A DNA stretch of 64,000 nt from UBA2970 sp965221075 (lineage in GTDB: Bacteria > Verrucomicrobiota > Verrucomicrobiia > Limisphaerales > AAA164-E04). The position numbers and the translations under genes were made by a program. This document shows positions 55,688-63,735 of this stretch, piece by piece (positions within the stretch are counted from its first letter, which is position 1; every line of letters begins with the position of its first letter). The stretch covers positions 558,001 through 622,000 of the forward strand of contig OZ244865.1 in the NCBI GenBank assembly GCA_965221075.1, given 5' to 3'. Under the pieces are notes generated by a model. It was not told where the DNA came from, did no database searches, and saw nothing but the letters and a program-made list of their open reading frames with translations.

Positions 55688-56566
55688 CTAGTGCCCGTGC
55701 CCGGCATGCGACTTCTCGATGTCGGCCCGGATCAGGAAGCTCTTGCGGACGACGTAGGCGGCGCCCGGTGCCAGCCCCGAGAGCACCTCGGTGTGCTCGC
55801 CGTCGCTGCGCCCCAGCTCCAGGGGAGCGAAGGTGTACGTCTCGCCGCGCTTGACGAACACCCCCCGCCTGCCCTCCATGTCCTGGATCCCCTCGTTCCG
55901 CACCGCCAGCGCCACCGGATGGCGGCCCACCTCCACCCGGGCCTCCACCAGCAGGCCGGGGGAGAGCAGCCCCTGGGGGTTGGCGACCGGGATCCGGGCC
56001 AGGATCCAGGGCCGGCCGGGAACCGGCAACAGATGGGCGATGGCCGCCTCCAGGCGGCGGGATCCCGCCTGCATGCGCACCGCCTGCCCCGGGGCCACCT
56101 GCTCCTGCTGGGAGGGGTAGATCCGCAGCTGGGCCCACAGGGTGTCGAGGCTGGCGATGTGGAGGATCTCCCGTCCGGCGGTGTGCTCCCCGGGGTTGGC
56201 GCCCCGCTCGATCACCGTTCCCCCGATGGGGGCGAGGATGGCGTACTCGGCCAGCGAGGAGTCGGACTCCACCACCGCCAGGGCGTCGCCTTTCTCGACC
56301 CGATCCCCGACCTGGGGGGCCACCGATCGGATCAGGCCCGGATAGCGGGCGTGGATCCGGCTCTGGTCCGAGGGTCCCAGGGCCAGGAGGCCGTAGCAGG
56401 CCAGGCTCCGGACCAGCTCCTCCGGCTGCGCGGTCCCGGTGGCGATGCCCGAGCGGGCCGCCACCTCCTCCCCGATGCGGGTCGAAAGGTCCTCCTGGCC
56501 GGTCTCAGCTCCCCCGAGGGGAAGGCACCACAACAGGGCCGGCAGCGCCCGGACAGCTCTCTTCAT
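55688..56566 (-). CDS. RND efflux periplasmic adaptor, CzcB-like
   Basis: A 292-residue membrane-fusion protein with a signal peptide. A lipoyl/barrel-sandwich hybrid domain spans about residues 60-145 (GDRVEKGDALAVVESD, APIGGTVIERGANPGEHTA), followed by beta-barrel and proximal domains. The C-terminus ends in HAGHGH, a possible metal-binding tail. It links the CzcA-like pump to the channel. It is shorter than CzcB because a long hairpin domain is absent. It is in operon order channel-adaptor-pump. Confidence 0.88.
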   Translation of the reverse strand: MKRAVRALPALLWCLPLGGAETGQEDLSTRIGEEVAARSGIATGTAQPEELVRSLACYGLLALGPSDQSRIHARYPGLIRSVAPQVGDRVEKGDALAVVESDSSLAEYAILAPIGGTVIERGANPGEHTAGREILHIASLDTLWAQLRIYPSQQEQVAPGQAVRMQAGSRRLEAAIAHLLPVPGRPWILARIPVANPQGLLSPGLLVEARVEVGRHPVALAVRNEGIQDMEGRRGVFVKRGETYTFAPLELGRSDGEHTEVLSGLAPGAAYVVRKSFLIRADIEKSHAGHGH

Positions 56567-56579
56567 GCTCTTCGGTCGG

Positions 56580-57842
56580 CTAGGGTTCCAGCGGCTCGCC
56601 GGTCAGCTGCTCGAGCACCGCCCGGCTCACCTGGGCCTCGGCGGCGGTCCGGATCCGGGCCCGGCGCAGCTCCTGCGCCTCCAGTCCCAGCTCGATCACC
56701 TCCTCGAAGTCCGCCTGCCCGTTCCGGTAGGCCTGGCGCGCCGTCTGCACGGCCCGCCCGGCCAGGGGAAGCAGATCCTCGACGATCCTCCGGTGCTCCC
56801 GGCGCAGCTGCCGGTACTGCGACCAGGCCGAGGAGGCTTGCGCCCGCAGCTCCAGCAGGGCCACCTCCTTCTCGTGCAGCCCCATCTCCCTCCGGACGCG
56901 CTCGGCCTCCACCCGGTCGCGGTTGCGGCCGCGGGCTCCCAGCGGACGGGACAGCTCCAGCACCAGGGCGGCATCCTCGGCCTTGCCGAAGCTGCGCAGA
57001 CCCACTCCCCAGGCCAGGTCGGCCCGGGTCCATGCCTGCGCCAGCCGGATCCCGGCCAGGTCGATGCGGTCCTGGGCGGCCAGCGACTCCATGGCGGGGG
57101 ACGCCGCCACCCGGGCCAGGAGGCTCTCCAGTTCCGGGACGTCCCCGAGGGCGAACAGGTCCCCTTCCAGGCGGGAGAAGTCGGCTTCCAGCGAGCTCCA
57201 GAACCGGGCCAGCATGGCCCTCTGGCGATCCAGCTTCCCCTGCAGGCTCTCCTGGCGGAACCGCTGCCGGGCGATCCGGAGCTCACCCCTGGCCTTCCCG
57301 GCCAGGGATCCGCCTCCCTGCTGCAGGCGCAGGTCCAGCTCGCCGTTCCACGCCCGGGACTCGGCCAGGGCCTCCTCGCCCAGGGAGATCTCCTCCTGGG
57401 TGGCCAGGATCAGGATGTACTCCCGGGCCAGGTCCCCCAGCACATCCAGCGCCTGGGCCTGCTTCAGGTGGGGGATCTGCGCCAGGCGGGCCTCGCCCGC
57501 GGCGATGCGGGCCTGCCGCTTGCCCCCCAGCTCCACCACCGAGGAGAGCGCCAGGGTGACGGCTGCCCTCCCGACGGCCTCGGTGCCGCCGGTGCCGGCG
57601 ATGTTCTCCGCCTCGGCCCCCAGCCTGTATCCGGGGCCGAGCCCGGCCAGGCGGCCCTCGGCCTCGAGCCGGTCGCCCAGGAACTCGTAGTGGTGCAGTT
57701 CGGGATGGCGCTCCAGGGTCCGCTGCACGGCCTCCGGGAGGGTCAGCGGGGGAGGAGCCTCGGCGCCGGAGGCGCCACCGAGGCCGGCCAGGGCCGGAAG
57801 CAGAAGGAGGGGAAGGGGGGCGATCTGGCGGATCTCCTTCAT
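56580..57842 (-). CDS. Outer-membrane efflux channel, CzcC/TolC-like
   Basis: A 420-residue TolC-family protein with a signal peptide (LLLLPALAGLGGASGA). It has two long helical repeats rich in Ala, Arg and Glu. LTLPEAVQRTLERHPEL and NRDRVEAERVRREMGLHEKEV are typical of CzcC/CusC coiled coils. It forms the exit duct of the metal-efflux pump. It is the first gene of the czcCBA set; a 71-bp gap separates it from the amidase gene upstream on the same strand, where a promoter may lie. Confidence 0.87.
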   Translation of the reverse strand: MKEIRQIAPLPLLLLPALAGLGGASGAEAPPPLTLPEAVQRTLERHPELHHYEFLGDRLEAEGRLAGLGPGYRLGAEAENIAGTGGTEAVGRAAVTLALSSVVELGGKRQARIAAGEARLAQIPHLKQAQALDVLGDLAREYILILATQEEISLGEEALAESRAWNGELDLRLQQGGGSLAGKARGELRIARQRFRQESLQGKLDRQRAMLARFWSSLEADFSRLEGDLFALGDVPELESLLARVAASPAMESLAAQDRIDLAGIRLAQAWTRADLAWGVGLRSFGKAEDAALVLELSRPLGARGRNRDRVEAERVRREMGLHEKEVALLELRAQASSAWSQYRQLRREHRRIVEDLLPLAGRAVQTARQAYRNGQADFEEVIELGLEAQELRRARIRTAAEAQVSRAVLEQLTGEPLEP

Positions 57843-57913
57843 CTACGGGAGCGGGCGGCGGCAGGCTTGCGCACCGGCCCCCGGGAATCAACCAGAAAGC
57901 GGGAGCCTCCCGG

Positions 57914-58627
57914 TCAGGAGAACCTGGAGCGGTAGTGGTAGAGGGGGAAGTGCTTCCCGGGGCAGCGGGTCTGCTGCACATCCTTGTGCCCCAGGACTTC
58001 GGGGCTGGTCCTCAGGAGCCTCTCCTTGAGGTAGTAGGTGAGGTCTCCCAGGCGCTTGATCTGCATCTTGGTGGGGCGTCGCTCCTCGAAGTTGCCCACC
58101 AGGCAGATGCCGATCGAGGTCTCGTTGAGCTTCTCCGACTTCACATGGCCGCCCTGGAGCTGGTCCCTCCAGCGCCCGCCCACCTCGATCTCCCCGTCTC
58201 CGGTGCTGGTGCCGTTGCCGATCACGAAGTGGTAGGCCAGGCCGTTCTTCATCCCGCAGTTGCGCCTGTGGTGGCGGTCGAAGCTCTCGGCTCCTCCGGT
58301 TCTGGTGGCCGAGTGGTGGACGATGATCCGGGTCCAGCGGGAGCGCTCGACCCTGCGGTGCCCTATCCTCCAGAGGAGCTGGCGCTGCAGGCCGGGAATG
58401 CGGAGCTTCTGCCCCACCAGGACCAGATCCCGGTTCAGGCCGTTGGCGTCCTTGAGCGAGGAGACGCTCACTCCGAAGCGGCTGGCGATGGCCCAGAGGG
58501 AGTCCCCCTTGCGGACCGTGTAGGTGATGGTGGAGTCGGCCAGATAGTTGCCGGGCCATCCGAGAACCAGGCCCACGGCCGCGCCGGTGACGAGAATCCT
58601 GCCAAATTGACGACGATCGTATCGCAT
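57914..58627 (-). CDS. LysM-containing N-acetylmuramoyl-L-alanine amidase, copy 1
   Basis: A 237-residue protein. RRQFGRIL near the start looks like a Tat signal (twin Arg followed by a hydrophobic stretch). A LysM domain follows (YTVRKGDSLWAIASRFGV, LVLVGQKLRIPG). The Amidase_2/PGRP domain has zinc ligands expected in IIVHHSATRT, LAYHFVIGNG and the late GHKDVQQTRCPG. It cuts the amide bond between muramic acid and the peptide stem of peptidoglycan. It is about 75% identical by eye to the copy at 59181-59876. Start chosen at MRYDRRQ, shared with that copy. Confidence 0.85.
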   Translation of the reverse strand: MRYDRRQFGRILVTGAAVGLVLGWPGNYLADSTITYTVRKGDSLWAIASRFGVSVSSLKDANGLNRDLVLVGQKLRIPGLQRQLLWRIGHRRVERSRWTRIIVHHSATRTGGAESFDRHHRRNCGMKNGLAYHFVIGNGTSTGDGEIEVGGRWRDQLQGGHVKSEKLNETSIGICLVGNFEERRPTKMQIKRLGDLTYYLKERLLRTSPEVLGHKDVQQTRCPGKHFPLYHYRSRFS

Positions 58628-59180
58628 ACGGCTGATCCCGGGCCGGCAGGCTACACCTCTGCCCAGATTCGGGGGAAACATAACCCAGGCGGCCGGTCGC
58701 TTCAAGCGCGTTCGCCGATCCGGCCTCGCTGCAGCCGCGCAGGGCGTCCGCTGGCGCAGGGCGGCGGCGAGCTCCCCGCAGGAGGAGCGTGAAGCCGGAG
58801 CGGCGCCCCGCCCACGGGGGCTCCGCCTGCGCCGCCCGCTCCGAACGGGTCCTTCCGCCCCGCCTCGGCGCGCGGGCCGGGGCCGGGGAGCCAAGGTCCC
58901 GCCAGCGCCTGCCGAACGCCCGCCATCGGCGCTCCGGCCGGCTGTCAGGAACTCGCCGCCGGCATCGAGGCGATGGATGCGCCGATCGATGGCGCAGTCC
59001 TGCTCACGGCTGGGCCGTTCGGGGGATGGACGCCCCCGCAGCGCTCCCCCGAGGCCGGGGCCGCTTGGGGCAGGAAAAAGGCTTCAGGCACGAGGCGCCG
59101 CCTGGGCGCGCCTCCGGACTAGGGCTGCCAGCGGCTAGCGCCGCCCGCGGCTGTCCGGGCGGCATGGAGCCGCACGCAGT
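58628..59180. other. Spacer between amidase copies with decayed sequence
   Basis: The first roughly 60 bases resemble the leader of the second amidase (GGCCGGCAGGCT and CACCTCTGCCC shared), so the promoter was duplicated with the gene. The rest holds no supported gene. Segments at 58770-58805 and 58890-59060 resemble the decayed region near 34.3-34.9 kb. Confidence 0.5.
58890..59060. repeat. Diverged dispersed repeat, copy B
   Basis: Partner of 34690-34880. The most similar block carries GATGGATGC and GATCGATGG with matching spacing, then TCCTG, GGCTG and GTTCG. The repeat has higher GC here than at 34.8 kb, as if it had adapted to the host composition for longer. Confidence 0.4.
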
Positions 59181-59876
59181 TCAGTAGAGGACGAAGTTCC
59201 TGCCGGGGCAGACGGTGTCTTTCTGGACATCCCTGTGCCCCAGGACTTCGGGGCTGGTGGTCAGCAGGCTCTCCCTTAGGTGGAAGGTGAGGTCTCCCAG
59301 GCTCTTGATCTGCATCCTGGTGGGGTGCTGCACCTCGAAGTTGCCCACCAGGCAGATGCCGATCGAGGTCTCGTTGAGCTTCTCCGACCTCACATGGCCG
59401 CCCGGGAGCTGGTCCTTCCATCGCCCGCCCACCTCGATCTCCCCGTCGCCGGTGCTGGTGCCGTTGCCGATCACGAAATGGTACGCCAGGCCGTTCTTCA
59501 TCCCGCGGCCGTGACGGTGGTAGCGGTCGAAGCTGCTGGCTCCCCCCTTGCTGGTGGCCGAGTGGTGGACGATGATCCGGGTCCAGCGGGAGCGATCGAC
59601 CTTGCGGTGCCCTATCTTCCAGAGGAGCCGGCTCGGCAGGCCGGGGATGTGGAGCTTCTGCCCCACCCGGATCAGATCCCGGCTCAGGCCGTTGGCGGCC
59701 TTGAGCGAGGAGACGGACACCCGGAAGCTCTTGGCGATGTCCCAGAGGGAGTCCCCCTCGCGGACCGTGTAGGCGATGGCGGAGCCGGCCAGACAGTCCC
59801 CGGGCCATCCGGGCGCCAGGCCCGCGGCCGCGCCGGCGAGGAGTATCCTGCCAAATTGACGACGATCGTATCGCAT
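59181..59876 (-). CDS. LysM-containing N-acetylmuramoyl-L-alanine amidase, copy 2
   Basis: A 231-residue tandem paralogue of the amidase at 57914. The same order holds: Tat-like start (RRQFGRIL), LysM (YTVREGDSLWDIAKSFRV), Amidase_2 with IIVHHSATSKG, YHFVIGNGTSTGDGEIEVGG and GHRDVQKDTVCPG. Differences are spread over the whole length, more so between the catalytic motifs, consistent with an old duplication. It ends six residues earlier. Both copies are likely exported and act on the cell wall. ATG at 59876 is shared with copy 1. Confidence 0.87.
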   Translation of the reverse strand: MRYDRRQFGRILLAGAAAGLAPGWPGDCLAGSAIAYTVREGDSLWDIAKSFRVSVSSLKAANGLSRDLIRVGQKLHIPGLPSRLLWKIGHRKVDRSRWTRIIVHHSATSKGGASSFDRYHRHGRGMKNGLAYHFVIGNGTSTGDGEIEVGGRWKDQLPGGHVRSEKLNETSIGICLVGNFEVQHPTRMQIKSLGDLTFHLRESLLTTSPEVLGHRDVQKDTVCPGRNFVLY

Positions 59877-59960
59877 GCGGCCGATCCCGGGCCGGCAGGC
59901 TGCACCTCTGCCCGGAAACAAAGGGGAGTGTAGTCCCGAGGGCCTATCGCTTCAAGCCCG

Positions 59961-60857
59961 CTAACGATCCGGCCGGCCGGCGCTTCCTTCCTGGTAGAGC
60001 CGGAACAGGGCCTGGGTTCCGTCGTCGCCTCCTCCCTGGGCGGCGAGCCGCTCGTACAGGCTCCTGGCCAGAGAAAGGCCGGGCAGGTCCAGGCCCATCC
60101 GGGACGCCGAGTCCAGAGCGATCCCCATGTCCTTGAGGAAGTGCTTGACGAAGAAGCCGGGCGAGTAGTCCTTCTTCAGGATGCGCGGCGCCAGGTTGGA
60201 GAGCGACCAGCTTCCGGCGGCCCCCTTTTCGATGCTCTGCAGCACCGTTCCGCTGTCGAGCCCGGCGCTCCGGGCGTAGGCCAGGGCCTCGCAGATCGCC
60301 ACCATTCCGGAGGCGATGGCGATCTGGTTGCACATCTTGGCGTGCTGTCCCGCTCCCGCCGGGCCCTGCCGGACGATGTTCCCGCCCATTCTCCCGAGCA
60401 GGGGAAGGGCCCTGCGGAAGGCCTCCTCCCCGCCTCCCACCATGATCGAGAGCCTCGCCTCCCTGGCGCCGATGTCCCCGCCGCTCACCGGAGCGTCGAG
60501 GGCCTCGATTCCCTTGTCGCGGGCCCTGCGCCAGACTTCCTGGGCCAGATCGGGCCGGGAGGTGGTCATGTCCACCACCAGGGCGCCGCTGCGGGCCCGG
60601 TCCAGTACGCCTCCCTCGGCCAGGTAGACGGCCTCCACATCCTCGGGAAAGCCCACGATGGAGATCACCGCATCGGCCCCTTCGGCCACCTCGCCGGGCG
60701 CATCGCACCACTGCGCCCCCCCTTCCAGCAGGGGCTCGGCCCGGCTGCGGGTGCGGGTGTGCACCCGCAGAGGGTGGCCGGCGGCCTGCAGGTGGCGGGC
60801 CATGCTGGCGCCCATCACCCCGGTCCCCACCCACCCGATGGTCGTCGGAGGGCTCAC
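59961..60857 (-). CDS. 3-hydroxyisobutyrate dehydrogenase-family oxidoreductase
   Basis: A 298-residue NAD(P)-dependent beta-hydroxyacid dehydrogenase. The cofactor loop is IGWVGTGVMGASMARHL, the substrate-binding block is DAPVSGGDIGA, and the catalytic Lys is in GQHAKMCNQIAI. The family includes tartronate semialdehyde reductase, 3-hydroxyisobutyrate dehydrogenase and GLYR1-like succinic-semialdehyde reductases; the exact substrate is unclear. It starts 7 bases after the peroxiredoxin stop, so the two are likely co-transcribed. Confidence 0.87.
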   Translation of the reverse strand: MSPPTTIGWVGTGVMGASMARHLQAAGHPLRVHTRTRSRAEPLLEGGAQWCDAPGEVAEGADAVISIVGFPEDVEAVYLAEGGVLDRARSGALVVDMTTSRPDLAQEVWRRARDKGIEALDAPVSGGDIGAREARLSIMVGGGEEAFRRALPLLGRMGGNIVRQGPAGAGQHAKMCNQIAIASGMVAICEALAYARSAGLDSGTVLQSIEKGAAGSWSLSNLAPRILKKDYSPGFFVKHFLKDMGIALDSASRMGLDLPGLSLARSLYERLAAQGGGDDGTQALFRLYQEGSAGRPDR

Positions 60858-60864
60858 CCGGGAT

Positions 60865-61344
60865 CTAGCGCAGCCCCTCCAGGGTGGCCCGGATGGCCTC
60901 GAAGTCGGGGAGATCCTTGGGGGTGGGGGTCTGCTCGGCGTAGCGGACCACCCCCTCCTTGTCGATCACGAAGGCGGCGCGGGCGCTCACCGAGCCGAAG
61001 CCCATCAGATCGTCGAGCAGGACCCCGTAGCTCCGGCTGACGGTCTTGTCCAGATCGCTGGCCAGGGTGATCCCGATGCCCTCCTTGGACGCCCAGGCAT
61101 CCTGGGCGAAGGGGCTGTCGACGCTGATGCCGAGGACCTCGGCGTCGAGGCTGCGGTACTGCTCGATCCCCTGGGTCACGTCGCACAGCTCGCTGGTGCA
61201 GACCCCGGTGAAGGCCAGGGGGAAGAACAGTAGCACGGTGCTGTTCTTCCCCAGGTTGTCCTCCAGGGACACGTCGGCCACCTCGTCTCCCCGCTTGGAC
61301 TTGAGGGTGAAGCCGGGGGCCTTGGTTCCAGTGGAAATCGCCAT
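60865..61344 (-). CDS. Peroxiredoxin, AhpE/AhpC-TSA family
   Basis: A 159-residue thioredoxin-fold peroxidase that reduces hydrogen peroxide and organic hydroperoxides. The peroxidatic Cys is in PLAFTGVCTSELC, with a second Cys five residues later. LGISVDSPFAQDAW and AAFVIDKEGVVRY are typical of the AhpE/one-Cys group. It acts in the cytoplasm. It heads a two-gene unit with the dehydrogenase and diverges from the nuo genes. Confidence 0.9.
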   Translation of the reverse strand: MAISTGTKAPGFTLKSKRGDEVADVSLEDNLGKNSTVLLFFPLAFTGVCTSELCDVTQGIEQYRSLDAEVLGISVDSPFAQDAWASKEGIGITLASDLDKTVSRSYGVLLDDLMGFGSVSARAAFVIDKEGVVRYAEQTPTPKDLPDFEAIRATLEGLR

Positions 61345-61479
61345 GGTGCTTGTCAGGTGGTGGGAGAGGCTCGGACGGGGCTCCTTCTATCCGCTCCGGC
61401 CCGCCGGATCAATCCCCGGATCCCCGCCGGGCGAATTGCGCTTGTCCGGCGGGCCGCCAGCGGGGATCCTCGGCAGAGG

Positions 61480-62055
61480 GTGACAGGCGCCGGCATCATC
61501 AAGGGACTGCTGGAGACTGCGCGCAACTTCGTCGGCACCTACGCCCGCAGGGACCGCTTCCTGTCCACCGTCGAGTATCCCGAGAAGCGGCTTCCCCTTC
61601 CGGAGAACTCCCGCAACTTTCCCATCCTGATCCACGACGGGGAGGATCCCGAGGCGGGCCTGCGCTGCGTCGCCTGCCGGATCTGCGAGAAGGAGTGCCC
61701 CCCCCAGTGCATCTACATCGAGAAGTCGGAGGAGAAGAAGCCGGATCACCTGGGGAAGCCCCAGTTCTTCCCCGCCGCCTTCGACATCGACATATCGGTC
61801 TGCATGAGCTGCCAGATCTGCGTGGAGGTCTGCCCCTTCGACGCCATCGAGATGGACACCGAGTACGAGCTGAGCCACACCGACCGCTTCGGGGGCCTCC
61901 TGCTGGGCAAGGACCGGCTGGCCAGGCCGGCCGGCTACCTGGCCCGGATCCACCCCGGGCGGGCCCGGGAGGTCGCGGCCCGGCGGGAGGAGGCGGCCCG
62001 CAAGGCGGCGGAGAAGGCCGCCGCACGCAAGCCGAAGGCGCAGGAGGGGGAGTAG
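61480..62055 (+). CDS. nuoI: NADH-quinone oxidoreductase subunit I
   Basis: A 191-residue ferredoxin-like subunit of respiratory complex I. Two [4Fe-4S] motifs are visible: CVACRICEKECP and CMSCQICVEVCP. It passes electrons toward the quinone site from the membrane arm side. The GTG at 61480 is the best start that keeps the typical GIIKGLLETARNFVGTYARR N-terminus; a longer frame reaches back to 61357. A charged Ala/Lys-rich tail extends past the core. It is followed by nuoH after 7 bases. Confidence 0.92.
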   Translation: MTGAGIIKGLLETARNFVGTYARRDRFLSTVEYPEKRLPLPENSRNFPILIHDGEDPEAGLRCVACRICEKECPPQCIYIEKSEEKKPDHLGKPQFFPAAFDIDISVCMSCQICVEVCPFDAIEMDTEYELSHTDRFGGLLLGKDRLARPAGYLARIHPGRAREVAARREEAARKAAEKAAARKPKAQEGE

Positions 62056-62062
62056 GGCGGGT

Positions 62063-63211
62063 TTGGACTCTCTGCTGCTGCAGCTGCGGGACTGGGTGGT
62101 GGACCAGGTCCCGCTGGTCCCCGATCCCCTGCTCCGCCATCTGCTCTCCATCGGGGCCATCTTCGGGGTCTTCGCCTTCTGCTTCGCCCTGACCACCCTG
62201 GTCGAGCGCAAGGGCCTGGGCCGGATGCAGAACCGCCTGGGTCCCAACCGGGTCGGACCCTTCGGACTGCTCCAGCCCCTGGCCGACGGGCTGAAGATGA
62301 TCTTCAAGGAGGATATCGTCCCCCGCAACGCCGACGCCCTTCTCCACTTCCTGGCCCCGGCTCTCCTGCTCTCCAGCGCCCTCCTCTCCCTGGCGGTGCT
62401 CCCCTTCTCCCGGGAGCTGGTGGCCCTGGATCTGGAGGCGGCGCTGCTCTACTTCCTGGCGGCCTCGGGCCTCGCCGAGCTGGCGGTGTTCATGGCCGGC
62501 TGGTCGAGCCGGAACAAGTACGCCATGCTCGGGGCGATGCGGGCCATCGCCCAGATGATCAGCTACGAGGTGCCGCTGCTGCTCTCGGCGGCTTCGGTGG
62601 CGCTGGTCTGCGGGAGCCTCTCCCTGACCGAGATCGCCGCCTCCCAGTCGGGGGGGATCCTGGACTGGCACCTGGCCAGCCCCTGGGGCCTCTTCGCCTG
62701 CCTGCTCTTCCTGATCGCGGCCCTGGCCGAATCCAACCGCTCCCCCTTCGACATCCCCGAGGCCGAATCGGAGATCATCGCCGGGCACATGACCGAGTAC
62801 TCCGGCTTCAAGTACGCCCTCTTCTTCATGGGCGAGTACCTGGGGCTCTTCGCCATGAGCGGCCTGGCGATCACCCTCTTCCTGGGGGCCTACCACCCCC
62901 CGCTGGAGTTCCTGGGCTTCGTGCCGGGGCCGGTCTGGTTCTTCGGGAAGCTGGCCCTCCTGGTGGCCCTCTTCATCTGGATCCGGGGCACCCTTCCCCG
63001 CCTGCGGATGGACCAGCTGATGCGGATGGCCTGGAAGTTCATGCTGCCCATGTCCCTGGCGGTCCTGGCGGCCGCGGCGCTCGCCTCGCGCACCTCCCAT
63101 GGCCTCTGGGACTGGCTGGTGGGGCTGCCCCTGCTCCTCCTGTTCTGGAACGGGCTGGGGCGGGGCTTCGCCCGACGCGCTCCGGAGCGCGTCTACCGGT
63201 TCGCCGAGTGA
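62063..63211 (+). CDS. nuoH: NADH-quinone oxidoreductase subunit H
   Basis: A 382-residue membrane subunit with about nine helices. LVERKGLGRMQNRLGPNRVGPFGLLQPLADG is split here: its key parts are ERKGLGRMQNRLGPNR and GLLQPLADGLK, which line the quinone entrance. AESNRSPFDIPEAESE supplies the conserved acidic loop. It couples quinone reduction to proton pumping. The start is TTG at 62063, with AGGGCGGG 4-10 bases upstream. It overlaps nuoJ by one base (TGATG). Confidence 0.95.
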   Translation: MDSLLLQLRDWVVDQVPLVPDPLLRHLLSIGAIFGVFAFCFALTTLVERKGLGRMQNRLGPNRVGPFGLLQPLADGLKMIFKEDIVPRNADALLHFLAPALLLSSALLSLAVLPFSRELVALDLEAALLYFLAASGLAELAVFMAGWSSRNKYAMLGAMRAIAQMISYEVPLLLSAASVALVCGSLSLTEIAASQSGGILDWHLASPWGLFACLLFLIAALAESNRSPFDIPEAESEIIAGHMTEYSGFKYALFFMGEYLGLFAMSGLAITLFLGAYHPPLEFLGFVPGPVWFFGKLALLVALFIWIRGTLPRLRMDQLMRMAWKFMLPMSLAVLAAAALASRTSHGLWDWLVGLPLLLLFWNGLGRGFARRAPERVYRFAE

Positions 63212-63732
63212 TGCCCGAACCGAGCGTTCCCTTCCTCCTGGCGGCCGTGCCGACCGTGGGCGGCGCCCTGGGCGTCCTGCTCGCCCGGAGCACGGTCCAC
63301 TGCGTGCTCTGCCTGATCGCCGCCTTCACCGGCATCGCGGTCCTGTACCTGCAGCTGGACGCCCAGTTCCTCGGCCTGGCCCAGGTGGTGGTCTACATCG
63401 GCGCCATCGCCATACTCGTGCTCTTCGCCGTCCTGCTCACCGGGGATCCCGGCCCCGGCCGGTCCCGCTTCCTCCCCGTGCGCCGGAGCGCCGCGGGGCT
63501 GGCGGCGTCCCTGGCCGCTTGCGCCGCCCTCTGGACGGCCGTCGCATGGACGCCCGGGGGCGCGGCGGCCGCCTCGCCGGAGCCGCCGGACCTGCCGGTG
63601 GGGAAGATCGGGGAGATGCTCCTGGGCGAGTACGTGATACCGCTGGAGGCGATCGCCCTGCTGCTCACCGCGGCTCTGATCGGGGCCGCCCTGGTGGCCT
63701 CCGGGGAGCCTCCCGATCGGGACGATCCCTGA
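63211..63732 (+). CDS. nuoJ: NADH-quinone oxidoreductase subunit J
   Basis: A 173-residue membrane subunit (174 from the GTG at 63208). LDAQFLGLAQVVVYIGAIAILVLFAVLL is the conserved helix pair whose Tyr/Gly pattern forms the pi-bulge helix of NuoJ. It belongs to the antiporter-like membrane arm of complex I. ATG at 63211 is preferred because it overlaps the nuoH stop, as is common in nuo operons. Confidence 0.93.
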   Translation: MPEPSVPFLLAAVPTVGGALGVLLARSTVHCVLCLIAAFTGIAVLYLQLDAQFLGLAQVVVYIGAIAILVLFAVLLTGDPGPGRSRFLPVRRSAAGLAASLAACAALWTAVAWTPGGAAAASPEPPDLPVGKIGEMLLGEYVIPLEAIALLLTAALIGAALVASGEPPDRDDP

Positions 63733-63735
63733 TCC

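Noticed and set aside
52235..57559. 1,774-codon open frame on the + strand
   Set aside because: It is antisense to yicC and the czcCBA genes; its residue pattern (His/Gly/Gln/Asp/Val rich) is the usual high-GC shadow and matches no domain.
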